From NCBI RefSeq assembly GCF_947500045.1, contig NZ_CANMQQ010000004.1:307128-371127 (forward strand): DNA of 64,000 nucleotides. Direction: 5' to 3'. Under the pieces are notes generated by a model. It was given only the letters and a program-made list of their open reading frames with translations. It had not been told where the DNA came from and ran no database searches. Made by a program: the position numbers and the translations under genes. Source of the stretch: an uncultured Ruegeria sp. Its GTDB lineage: Bacteria > Pseudomonadota > Alphaproteobacteria > Rhodobacterales > Rhodobacteraceae. Of the stretch, positions 25,682 to 33,408 are shown in pieces (the first letter of the stretch is position 1; every line of letters starts with the position of its first letter).

Positions 25682-27019
25682 TCAATCCTTCCTCAGTGCG
25701 CCCCATGGCCCGACACAGGCAATGATGTCATCGCTTAGATGATCCTCACCACTCATATCCGGTTCGTGCCCGAACAGCGCGGCGCGCGCACCGGCCTTGT
25801 CCACCTGATACTCGCGCGCAAGGAAGTCGGCAACATAGGCTTTTTTGCTCTCGGGCCAGTTGGAGTAGGTGCTGTAGAACAATTCCTTATGGCAGATGAA
25901 CATCTGACGCGGGTCCAGCGGGGCCAGTTCAGCCAGCAGCATGTTCACCAAATCGCGGTTTGGCGTGTTTGCTGCGCGCAGCGTATAGAAGTACGCCGCA
26001 TGATCCGAGGTGATGCGCGGCCAGCGCCCTCCATCCGTCGCCCAGCGCAATAGCTGCGCCAGCCCATGATAGGCCTCGGGCAGGCGATCCGAGTGGTTCC
26101 GGGCAAGGCGACGCATGTCGCTGCGATCCAGTCCGGTCAGATCAACATCGGCATCTGCGGCGGCGGCAACGGTTAGAAAATCCATCTTCTGTTGCAGGAT
26201 CGCTGCAGCATCCACGCCGCGCGCTTTAACAATGGGTTCGACCAGATCGTTGTATTCAAGGAATTTGGCAATCTGGTTCCGCTGCGACGGTTCAAAGGCG
26301 TATTTGATCGGCAGATCGTCAGGCTTGTCACCCATGCAAATCGCCGCCGGGTGGTCCAGATCAGGAAACAGGTAGAGCCCACCGAAATGTGCCGTCCAGA
26401 AATTTCGCTGCTCGAACGCCGTGTGGCGCAGATGGACGGGGTTGCGGGTGACGTCGCCAGTTTCCTTGGCCGTTTCAATCATCTTGGCGATCAGAATGTC
26501 GTCGAACCAGGCGTCCTCTTCGGTTTTGAACCGTTCGACCATGCCCGCCAGCCGCTCGGCCTTGCGCAGAGTGCCGCCTGCTGTATCGGCCTCGATCTCG
26601 ATCTTCTGGATGTTGAACAGATCGCGCGGAGTGGTGAGTTTTATGACCGAGTTCACCAGCTCTCCGGCCACCGCATCGGTGGCGGTCAACGCGAACAGCT
26701 GCGCCTCGTTCATCTCGATGAATTCGCGCAGGATATCGCGCGAGGTTGAGAATTTGACGTTCAGCAACGGCGCGCGTTTCTGTTCGGTCGTCAGCAGGAT
26801 GAACTGGCGGTTGACCCCGTTGGGGTTGAGGTAGAGCTCATCCTCCAGCTCGATCCCCACCTCAGGCGAATAGCCCGAGATATCGACATGGAAATCCGTC
26901 AGCACCGTGGTCTTGCCCGCCAGATGCTGCAACGCACGGTTATACCGCTCGACCAGAGCCGGGCTGGAGATATGGACGAGGTTGCCGAACATCAGGCCTT
27001 TTTTGATGAGGCGGATCAT
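25682..27019 (-). CDS. Large soluble protein of the AAA+ operon (DUF6638-like)
   Basis: A 445-residue protein with no signal peptide and no clear membrane segment. The N-terminus (LIKKGLMFGNLVHISSPALVERYNRAL) and the segments KTTVLTDFHVDISGYSPEVG and LYLNPNGVNRQFILL match what I recall of DUF6638, a family of unknown function in Rhodobacteraceae; the name is from memory. No catalytic motif is visible. The region around 190-330 is rich in acidic and aromatic residues. Its start overlaps the stop of the 307-residue membrane protein by four bases. Position next to an AAA+ ATPase suggests a substrate or adaptor role, which is inference. Confidence 0.7.
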   Translation of the reverse strand: MIRLIKKGLMFGNLVHISSPALVERYNRALQHLAGKTTVLTDFHVDISGYSPEVGIELEDELYLNPNGVNRQFILLTTEQKRAPLLNVKFSTSRDILREFIEMNEAQLFALTATDAVAGELVNSVIKLTTPRDLFNIQKIEIEADTAGGTLRKAERLAGMVERFKTEEDAWFDDILIAKMIETAKETGDVTRNPVHLRHTAFEQRNFWTAHFGGLYLFPDLDHPAAICMGDKPDDLPIKYAFEPSQRNQIAKFLEYNDLVEPIVKARGVDAAAILQQKMDFLTVAAAADADVDLTGLDRSDMRRLARNHSDRLPEAYHGLAQLLRWATDGGRWPRITSDHAAYFYTLRAANTPNRDLVNMLLAELAPLDPRQMFICHKELFYSTYSNWPESKKAYVADFLAREYQVDKAGARAALFGHEPDMSGEDHLSDDIIACVGPWGALRKD

Positions 27020-27939
27020 GCTTCGCTATCGCTCCAGATATCCCTTTGTCGGGCCAAAGCGGACCAGACATCGACCGCTCGGTCTAACCCTAAGTCTTGT
27101 GCCCGGTTCCGTTCGGCTACAGAAAGACTAGGTAAAACACTCTTTATTTTTCTAAGAGTGTTTTCAATAAACGAAGCCTCTTGCGGAAGATTCGGCCTCT
27201 CGAAAAACTCACGCTCTCTGGTGGTTTCTGTGGGAATTAGAACCTGTTCCGCCGCAGCTAAGCTTGCACAGAATTCGCCTATCCGTTCTTCTATGCCATC
27301 CTCCCAGCATTCAATCCGTAAGTAACAACGTTCTTCTTGTTCTTTCAAATGCCACCTAAGATAAACCTCTTGAAGAGACTCTGATTGTTTGAATAGTCGC
27401 TGCTTTAGGCTCTCAAGAATTTCTTTGGCCTCGACTTCTTCCCGTTGCTTTTGCTCCTTTTCAAAGATGTTCTTTTGGACATCCATGATTTCGACCTGCT
27501 TTTCTTGAGCCTCTGACATCTTCTTGAACTCAAGACGAGTGAGAGTGAGCTCGCGCTTTTGCGCAGAAAGTTGTTTTCCCTGCAGCATCACAGTCAAGAT
27601 TAGCCAAAAAAACGCTAGCGTACTGGAAACACCAGCCAGAGCGTCACCGATCTCATTCGGTTTAGACTTGATGAAAGCTTCGAGTTTTGGAACGCCTTCC
27701 TCAGTATCTTTGTTTGTAGGTAAACCTGAGAGAAAAGCTACGGTCAGCAAAAAAACTAGAGTGATAATCGCACCCGTCCTCACTAATGAGTCGAGCCGTT
27801 TCCACCGCCACTTTGCTACTTTCCACCTTCTATGAATCGAAGAAACGTTTACCCCAGCACATATCAGTAGGATGAGTATCGCGACCGCACAGGCGAATAG
27901 GACGAACGGAAAAGGGATACTCCAATAGTAAAAGTTCAT
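27016..27939 (-). CDS. Three-helix membrane protein with coiled coil, likely acquired cargo of the operon
   Basis: A 307-residue protein with three membrane helices (about 9-30, 55-73 and 100-120), then a long charged coiled coil (about 122-190, QKRELTLTRLEFKKMSEAQEKQ) and a soluble C-terminal part. The helix-then-coiled-coil arrangement resembles accessory membrane proteins common on genomic islands, but no family is certain. By eye the base composition is clearly more AT-rich than the flanking genes and the codon choice differs. Both borders are ATGA overlaps, so removing it would leave the AAA+ gene directly coupled to the DUF6638-like gene. Its ribosome site GGAGGGG is inside the end of the AAA+ gene. 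Confidence 0.75.
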   Translation of the reverse strand: MNFYYWSIPFPFVLFACAVAILILLICAGVNVSSIHRRWKVAKWRWKRLDSLVRTGAIITLVFLLTVAFLSGLPTNKDTEEGVPKLEAFIKSKPNEIGDALAGVSSTLAFFWLILTVMLQGKQLSAQKRELTLTRLEFKKMSEAQEKQVEIMDVQKNIFEKEQKQREEVEAKEILESLKQRLFKQSESLQEVYLRWHLKEQEERCYLRIECWEDGIEERIGEFCASLAAAEQVLIPTETTREREFFERPNLPQEASFIENTLRKIKSVLPSLSVAERNRAQDLGLDRAVDVWSALARQRDIWSDSEA

Positions 27940-29864
27940 TTCCCCTCCAGATACCGCCGCTTGGCCTCTTCCATCCGGCCCATCTCACGCACGGCGTTCT
28001 CGATGGCGACCTCGTCGCTCTTGTCGGCATAGCGGAACTCGCTGTCGGCGTAGCGGTTGATCTCCTGAATCACCATCTCAACCGTAATGGGCTGGCGCAG
28101 GTCCTCGATCATGGCCTTCTTGGTGTCGTAATCGCAGAACAGGAACAGGTCGGGGTTCTCCATCCACTCATCGGGCAGTTCGAAATCCATCGCGCGGACC
28201 TTGACCGCGTCCGTGATGTTCTTGATCGCCCGGCCGGTAAAGCGCTCATCCGCCTGTTGGATCGCCTTCAGATACGCCCCCATCTTGGCAATGGTGTCCA
28301 TCTGGCCGATATCACCGGACACCCGGTCATAGACCTGCAACAAGGCGTCCTCATGTGGGCGGGAATGGCTTTCGAAACTGGCGGCGACGGCCTTTTTGAT
28401 TTCCTGCGCGGCATAGGCTTCGTGCTCACCCAGAGGGATGTCGTGGTTGCGGCCCATCAGCAGGTGCAGGATGTCGATGTAGTCCTCGCGCGTTTGCGGC
28501 CCGTCCACAAGGAACCGCGCGCCTGCCCGCTGGCGCAGGGCGTCGTCCACATTCTCGGGGTAGTTCGAGAACATGCCAAAGGTGCAGTTGCCCCGCACGA
28601 CAGTGTTGGCGCCCGCAAAGCTTTCCATCAGCACTGCGGTGATTTCCAGTTGCCCGGCTGACGACTGCCGGTCGCCGCGTTTACCTGCCAGCTGGTCGAT
28701 ATCGTCAATCGTGCCAAAGCCGATGACCGAGGGGTCGATGATCGTGTTGATAAAGGCCTTGGCGTTCTGGCCGGATTTGCCCTGATAGCTGTCGATATTG
28801 TCGGTGCTCAGGTTCTGATAGCGGAACGGATATCCCGCGTTCTGGCAATAATCGTTGATCAGCCCGGCCATCATCTGGATCAGGGTGGTCTTGCCGGTGC
28901 CCGGTTTGCCGTCCCCCATGAAGGTAAAGATGAACCCGCCGAGTTCAGCAAACGGGTTCAGACGACGGTCGAAATCATAGGCCATCACCATCTTGGCCAG
29001 TTTCATCGCCTGATATTTGGCGATATGGTTGCCCACCACTTCGTTCGGTTTCTTGAACGTCATGGTCAGGGTGGTGGATTTCGCTTTGGAGGCAGGCTCG
29101 AACCCCCGGATCGTCAGATCATCGGCCTCGATATGCCAAGCGGCGTTCTGGAACGGGGCCAGATGGCCCGCGGATTGGGCGCGCAGGGCAGCCTTGTCCA
29201 TCAACTGCTCGGCATAGGCGCTGGTGGCCGCGATCAGATGGGCGTCGTCGGGGGCATGTTTGGCCAGCGTCTGGTCCAACTCCCACAGCGCGCCGTGCAG
29301 GGCGAGTTGGCCGTTGTCGGTCAGAACCTCTTCGATCTCACCGATATCGACGGTGGTTTCACCCAGATGCGAGGACATCAAATAGGCCAGCGCATTGCCA
29401 AATGAGTGCGACGTGATTAGTGCCTCGGCCGTCAACAGTTCCGAGAATTCAGTCTTGCGGGCGGCGGGCAGATCCCCAGCTAGGTTTGCGCGCTTGAGAT
29501 CGGCCAATGGCGTTTGTTCGGCATAGGTCTCGGCAACGGCCAAGGCGATGGCGATAGCGCGGCGAATGGCCTGCTGCGTCGTCGCCTGCGGCGGTGAGAC
29601 CAGCGCATCGCCATCATCCGAGGCCTCGATCCGTTCCACCAGATGCACCCCATCGGCGCGCACGGTACGCCGTGTCACCAGCCCCGGGGTGGTGGACCGA
29701 AACCGCCGCCCCGTCGAAACACCCGGAGAGCGTTCAACGGTGGCCTCAACCGCCTTGGCAATCCGTGGCGCGTGTTCAAACCCGTTCAGCAACGCAGTCG
29801 CTGCGGGGTAATGCTTGCGAATATCGTCTTCGCGCAATTCCATCTGATCTGACGTCAAACTCAT
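27936..29864 (-). CDS. AAA+ ATPase of an uncharacterised Rhodobacteraceae operon
   Basis: A 642-residue protein. Residues 1-300 form an N-terminal region of unknown fold; the AAA+ core follows with Walker A GDGKPGTGKTT (317-327), Walker B GFGTIDDIDQ (382-391), a sensor-1-type Asn in FGMFSNYP (about 434) and arginine-finger candidates in ALRQRAGARF (442-451). A helical lid follows (about 460-640). No protease, nuclease or signal sequence is visible, so it is probably a cytoplasmic remodelling ATPase. The start has GAGGAAAAAG before the ATG. A REP-like doublet separates it from the upstream gene, and it ends in a four-base overlap with the 307-residue membrane protein. Confidence 0.82.
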   Translation of the reverse strand: MSLTSDQMELREDDIRKHYPAATALLNGFEHAPRIAKAVEATVERSPGVSTGRRFRSTTPGLVTRRTVRADGVHLVERIEASDDGDALVSPPQATTQQAIRRAIAIALAVAETYAEQTPLADLKRANLAGDLPAARKTEFSELLTAEALITSHSFGNALAYLMSSHLGETTVDIGEIEEVLTDNGQLALHGALWELDQTLAKHAPDDAHLIAATSAYAEQLMDKAALRAQSAGHLAPFQNAAWHIEADDLTIRGFEPASKAKSTTLTMTFKKPNEVVGNHIAKYQAMKLAKMVMAYDFDRRLNPFAELGGFIFTFMGDGKPGTGKTTLIQMMAGLINDYCQNAGYPFRYQNLSTDNIDSYQGKSGQNAKAFINTIIDPSVIGFGTIDDIDQLAGKRGDRQSSAGQLEITAVLMESFAGANTVVRGNCTFGMFSNYPENVDDALRQRAGARFLVDGPQTREDYIDILHLLMGRNHDIPLGEHEAYAAQEIKKAVAASFESHSRPHEDALLQVYDRVSGDIGQMDTIAKMGAYLKAIQQADERFTGRAIKNITDAVKVRAMDFELPDEWMENPDLFLFCDYDTKKAMIEDLRQPITVEMVIQEINRYADSEFRYADKSDEVAIENAVREMGRMEEAKRRYLEGK

Positions 29865-29879
29865 CTTTTTCCTCGCAAT

Positions 29880-29932
29880 GCCGGGCTGAAGCCCGGCCTA
29901 CTCAAATTCCGTCGGGCGGGCTTCAGCCCGCC
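29880..29932. repeat. REP-like doublet of opposed hairpins
   Basis: Two seven-base-pair hairpins lie 17 bases apart: GCCGGGC-TGAA-GCCCGGC (29880-29897) and GGCGGGC-TTCA-GCCCGCC (29915-29932). Each is nearly the reverse complement of the other. On the minus strand the first is preceded by GTAG (29901-29898), the tetranucleotide that marks REP elements handled by RAYT/TnpA-REP transposases. It fills the only intergenic gap (75 bases) of the AAA+ operon. Confidence 0.75.
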
Positions 29933-29939
29933 ACTCGTG

Positions 29940-31058
29940 TTAATACCTCAACACCTGCCCGGCCTTGCTGACCACGAATTTGCGCACATCGGCAAACCCC
30001 GGTGGGTTACGTTCGGCCAGCACCTGAAACGGACGCTGGGGCAGGATGATTGATCGCTGCGTGCGCGTGGCCCCAGTTTCGGCCCCCTGCCCGCCGAAGG
30101 GGTCGAGTGCGAAGACCTCGCGCTCGACGGTGGAAAACCACCCGGCGCGTTCTTCGATGACCTCTTCGCTTTGCAGCTCTTCGGTGGTCCAGGCCAGCGC
30201 CCAGTCCTGACCTTGCGGAGACTGTGCGTCTTCCAGCACCTGCTGCAGCGGGCCGGTTTGTTCGGTATAGGCCGAGGAATACATCGGCCCCACATGGATG
30301 CGGCGCATGTGCTTAGGATGGAGGTCGTCGAAATCCTGATCGAAGCCTTTGGCGATGGTCACCAGTTTCAGCCCACCCAAGGATTGCGCCATCAGATGCG
30401 CCTGCACTTCGGGCCAGCGGCGTTGGTCTTTGGGCAAGGCGGTTTTGCCGCTGTCCTCCAACTGCATCAGATAGATCACCGGCAGGTTGATCTGACTGTC
30501 ATAAACCGCCCAATGGATCATGAACTTGCGCCGTTCGCCTTCGTTCCCGATCCAGTGGCATTCGGGATCGTTACGCGCCCAGAACATCTCCCCTTTCAGC
30601 AATTCCTCGTAGTAGAGCCTTTGAGACAGCGCGAATTGCAGCTTTGTGGGGATTTCCCGGTCGCTGATGATGGTGCGGATCATATCGGTTTTCAGCTCGT
30701 CCTCGGACGGCATATTGGCCAGATGCACCTGCGCTTGTTGGGCGTCGTTGGCCATAGTTAACAGCTCGGCCGCCACCGGAAACCCGCTGTCGCGCTTGTC
30801 CATGGCGAGGCTGCCAAAGAACCGCCCCGTATCGCGCCCGACCAGCAGGTATTTCATAGACAGCGCGCGGAAGGTGTAGAGCAACCCCGAGAGGTAACGC
30901 GACACGATCCGCACCTCTTGCTTGCTGATCGCGCCCTCAGCCTCCATCGTCGCGGCCACGCGCAGGAGATGGACGGTAATCACCTCGAATTTGCGGAAAT
31001 AGCGGCGCGAGGCGAAAGTGTCGGTCAAGCCGATATGGTCTTGGGTGGGGTCAGTCAT
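29940..31058 (-). CDS. Soluble protein of the AAA+ operon (DUF6384-like)
   Basis: A 372-residue protein, cytoplasmic by sequence. The N-terminal third is helical (FEVITVHLLRVAATMEAEGAISKQEVRIVSRYLSGLLYTFRALSM) and the middle is a mixed domain (GEMFWARNDPECHWIGNEGERRKFMIHWAVYDSQINLPVIYLMQLEDS). I tentatively connect it with DUF6384; no function is known and no catalytic motif stands out. A GTG four codons upstream is possible; the ATG at 31058 overlaps the stop of the small membrane protein by eight bases. Downstream lies the REP-like doublet, then the ATPase gene. Confidence 0.72.
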   Translation of the reverse strand: MTDPTQDHIGLTDTFASRRYFRKFEVITVHLLRVAATMEAEGAISKQEVRIVSRYLSGLLYTFRALSMKYLLVGRDTGRFFGSLAMDKRDSGFPVAAELLTMANDAQQAQVHLANMPSEDELKTDMIRTIISDREIPTKLQFALSQRLYYEELLKGEMFWARNDPECHWIGNEGERRKFMIHWAVYDSQINLPVIYLMQLEDSGKTALPKDQRRWPEVQAHLMAQSLGGLKLVTIAKGFDQDFDDLHPKHMRRIHVGPMYSSAYTEQTGPLQQVLEDAQSPQGQDWALAWTTEELQSEEVIEERAGWFSTVEREVFALDPFGGQGAETGATRTQRSIILPQRPFQVLAERNPPGFADVRKFVVSKAGQVLRY

Positions 31059-31440
31059 TTTTCGACCCACTAACCAACAAGTCCGTTCCGTCTTGGTTCA
31101 GTCGATAAACAAGTCGATCCAAGAAACCAGTTTTGCTTTTTTTCTTCACGTAATCTGGTGCAATCGGATTGGAAGCAGCTAGAAGAGTTACCTGACGCTG
31201 CTTCCGTATTTGCCAGCCAAAGAATGCCCCAAAAAGGCCGAAAACAACGGGAAAAGCCACCAGAAATGCAACAAGTTGCGAGCCTGGTGCCGTGTATTCT
31301 CCAGACTCCCCAGTGATTCCAATATTGTATTCTACTTTCACCGACTCCGAAAAATATGCCGGCAGCGAGAAAGTCAGCAAGGTCAACGCAAAGAAAAGCA
31401 ATCCGAACGCCAAACAAGTTCTAATTCGAGGGTTGTACAT
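31051..31440 (-). CDS. Small two-helix membrane protein, likely acquired cargo of the operon
   Basis: A 129-residue protein with membrane helices at about 9-29 and 55-76, a short periplasmic loop and a basic cytoplasmic tail (KKKSKTGFLDRLVYRL). No family is recognised. The base composition is visibly more AT-rich than the coiled-coil gene before it and the DUF6384-like gene after it. It joins both by overlaps (TGATG upstream, eight bases downstream). A GTG one codon earlier could also serve as start. Together with the 307-residue protein it looks like a later insertion into a conserved operon. Confidence 0.68.
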   Translation of the reverse strand: MYNPRIRTCLAFGLLFFALTLLTFSLPAYFSESVKVEYNIGITGESGEYTAPGSQLVAFLVAFPVVFGLFGAFFGWQIRKQRQVTLLAASNPIAPDYVKKKSKTGFLDRLVYRLNQDGTDLLVSGSKND

Positions 31441-32519
31441 CACCCACCGTATAAATTCTTATCATGCTTCTCGACAATCGACGCAAACCGGCGGGCAAAG
31501 CGTTCATCCGCCTTCGCCTTTTTCTCCAGCACGTCGCGGGCAAAGACCATGTGGTCCTCGTGCGCCTCAAGCATGTCGGCCATTTTTTGGTTGGTCGCGG
31601 TGCCGATGGCGGCCATGGCGGATTGCGCCTCTTGGTCGGTCTGCACGCCGATCTCATTAATGCGGTGGGCCACGTCTTGCTGCTGTGCGGTTTTCAGCGA
31701 TTTGGTCAGGGCGTCATACAGCACCACGCGCTGCTGCGTGTCCGTCTGCAGCTTGTTGATCAGCACCATCTGCGTCGCCGCCTGGTTCTGCAATGAATCG
31801 ACCCATGTCTTGCCCTTTTCGATATAGCGTTCCAGCGTCTGCGACTTGGCCAGCTTGACCTGCTCTTCCTGAACCTTGGCGTTGTATTGCTTGTTCAGCT
31901 CGGCCAATTCAGTCTCCAACTGGGTCCGCGCGGCGGCGTCCTGTTCGACGCTGATCTTGTTTTCCAGCGTGATAATGGCCGGGTCCATGCCCTGAATCTC
32001 AGCGCGCAGTGCTTCCAGCTCGGCCACGGTCGCCTCGCGATCATCCAGCGTGACGGTCAGGTTGTCTTCGACCTTCACGCGCTGTTCCTCCAACACGGCC
32101 AACTGCCCTTCCAGCAGCTTTACGATCACGTCAGATTTGGCGATCAGGTCCTGCAGCTTATCGTCGATATTGGCAGTGCGCATCCGCTCCTGCCGCATCG
32201 ACTCGGATTTACCTTTGGAAAAGATGCCAACAAAGCTCTCCCACCCGGATTTCGAACGCATTTCGTCGAAATCCTTCGAAAACGCGCTGGTGACGTCGTC
32301 CAGACCCATAATCAGTTCGGCGATATTTGCGTTCATCACCTCGGTATGGGCATGCACGTCCTCGAGCGTGGCGTTTTCGATGTCGATGTCAGCCTCAGCC
32401 GTGCCAATCTTGGCACGCGCTGCCTCAATCCGCGAAGTCAGCCCTTCAATCTGCGACTGGCTTTCGCGCACCTTGGTCTGAGTTTCCTGAATCAAGGCTT
32501 CGAATTGCTGGTTCGACAT
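31440..32519 (-). CDS. Long coiled-coil protein, first gene of the AAA+ operon
   Basis: A 359-residue, almost entirely helical protein with heptad-like patterns throughout (QIEGLTSRIEAARAKIGTAEADI; LEELRAEIQ-type segments; ELAELNKQYNAKVQEEQ). A short break at about 91-106 (SGWESFVGIFSKGKSE) is aromatic and could touch a membrane or partner. The C-terminal half (KGKTWVDSLQNQAATQMVLINKL, LYDALTKSLKTAQQQ) loosely recalls TelA-type toxic-anion-resistance proteins; this is a resemblance of style, not a proven homology. No signal peptide. It leads the operon and would form a filament or scaffold for the ATPase by inference. Confidence 0.72.
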   Translation of the reverse strand: MSNQQFEALIQETQTKVRESQSQIEGLTSRIEAARAKIGTAEADIDIENATLEDVHAHTEVMNANIAELIMGLDDVTSAFSKDFDEMRSKSGWESFVGIFSKGKSESMRQERMRTANIDDKLQDLIAKSDVIVKLLEGQLAVLEEQRVKVEDNLTVTLDDREATVAELEALRAEIQGMDPAIITLENKISVEQDAAARTQLETELAELNKQYNAKVQEEQVKLAKSQTLERYIEKGKTWVDSLQNQAATQMVLINKLQTDTQQRVVLYDALTKSLKTAQQQDVAHRINEIGVQTDQEAQSAMAAIGTATNQKMADMLEAHEDHMVFARDVLEKKAKADERFARRFASIVEKHDKNLYGG

Positions 32520-32734
32520 CTGTCCTATTCCTTTTTTTCTTATCTACCCAATAAGATAGGCAATGTTACACATATTTACATCCCTGTGGATGCCAAATTC
32601 CTGCAAAGATTGACAAATTCGTGCGGGAAAGGAAAGGCAGGACAACCCAGACATGAGCTGAACCTGGAACGCGCGTCATGGATGCAACGCCGCTTGCAGG
32701 CCAGATATCTGCGGATTGACTTGGGAATAGAAAT

Positions 32735-32760
32735 GCCCCGCGTCTGGAGGAACGCGGGGC
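32735..32760 (-). terminator. Hairpin downstream of hsp20, probable terminator
   Basis: GCCCCGCG / CGCGGGGC (eight base pairs, ten-base loop) followed on the minus strand by ATTTCTATTCC, moderately T-rich. It separates hsp20 from the AAA+ operon. Bases 32520-32734 hold no gene. Confidence 0.6.
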
Positions 32761-32767
32761 GTGTGTT

Positions 32768-32797
32768 GCGATAATCCAGGGAGGAGAAGATTATCGC
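32768..32797. repeat. Inverted repeat GCGATAAT-N14-ATTATCGC
   Basis: A perfect eight-base inverted repeat just after the hsp20 stop codon. It may be part of a two-stem terminator or a 3' mRNA structure. Confidence 0.5.
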
Positions 32798-32813
32798 TAT
32801 GTGATCAAAGGCC

Positions 32814-33281
32814 TTAGTTCACGGCCTTGGCGTCAACCACATCCTTTTCGATGGCATTTGTCGAAGAAATCTCGATCCGGCGCGGTTTCAGTGCTTCGGG
32901 CACTTCACGCTTCAGTTCGATGTTCAGCATACCGTTCTCATGGCTGGCGCCGGTGACGCGAACATGGTCGGCCAACGCAAAGCGGCGCTCGAACGCGCGG
33001 GTGGCGATGCCGCGGTGCAGATAGCTGCGCTCCTGATCTTCGGCGGCTTTTTTGCCGGAAACAACCAGGGAATTCTCTTTTACTTCGACCGACAGATCAG
33101 CCTCGGAGAACCCGGCAACAGCGACCGAGATGCGATAAGTATCGACATCCGTTTTTTCAATGTTGTAAGGGGGATAGCTGGGCTGAGCCACATCATTGGT
33201 CAAAACCCGGTCCATCATGTCTGCGATTTGATCGAAACCGATGGTGGCGCGGTGAAGCGGTGCAAAGTCAAATGTACGCAT
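32814..33281 (-). CDS. Small heat shock protein Hsp20 (IbpA type)
   Basis: A 155-residue alpha-crystallin-type chaperone that holds unfolded proteins. The N-terminus RTFDFAPLHRATIGFDQIADMMDRVL and PPYNIEKTDVDTYRISVAVAGF are typical of class A IbpA-like proteins; the crystallin domain covers about 40-130 and ends with GMLNIELKREVPEALKPRRIEI, containing the IxI-type tail motif. A sigma-32-type promoter and a ROSE-like leader precede it. Confidence 0.94.
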   Translation of the reverse strand: MRTFDFAPLHRATIGFDQIADMMDRVLTNDVAQPSYPPYNIEKTDVDTYRISVAVAGFSEADLSVEVKENSLVVSGKKAAEDQERSYLHRGIATRAFERRFALADHVRVTGASHENGMLNIELKREVPEALKPRRIEISSTNAIEKDVVDAKAVN

Positions 33282-33373
33282 GTCGTATCCTCATCATTGA
33301 GCGATTTACGAATTTGCCCTCCGGTATGGACGGGCGGTGATGTAATCCGGGCCCCGATTGTGGCGATCCGGTA
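33282..33373 (-). promoter_or_regulatory. ROSE-like RNA thermometer in the hsp20 leader
   Basis: The predicted leader is about 92 bases. Its last hairpin pairs AUCGCUC (33305-33299) with the ribosome site GAGGAU (33292-33287) across a six-base loop and leaves one G (33302) bulged. A U(U/C)GCU motif pairing with the ribosome site around a bulged G is the hallmark of ROSE elements upstream of hsp20 genes in alphaproteobacteria; here it reads UCGCU. Melting on heat would free the ribosome site. Confidence 0.6.
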
Positions 33374-33379
33374 GAACTC

Positions 33380-33408
33380 AGATGGGATGCGATTGGTTCG
33401 GGTTCAAG
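33380..33408 (-). promoter_or_regulatory. Sigma-32 (RpoH) type promoter of hsp20
   Basis: On the minus strand CTTGAA (33408-33403) is followed after 15 bases by TCCCATCT (33387-33380), close to the RpoH consensus CTTGAA and CCCCATNT. It overlaps the stop codon of the upstream protease gene, with transcription starting near 33373. Confidence 0.7.

Noticed and set aside
24759-32519. Assignment of the AAA+ operon as a known phage-defence or tellurite-resistance system
   Set aside because: The coiled-coil protein only loosely resembles TelA and no nuclease, TerD or toxin signature is visible.
31887-32774. Plus-strand open frame of 295 codons opposite the coiled-coil gene
   Set aside because: Antisense to a coupled operon gene; its product shows only the reverse of the helical repeat pattern.
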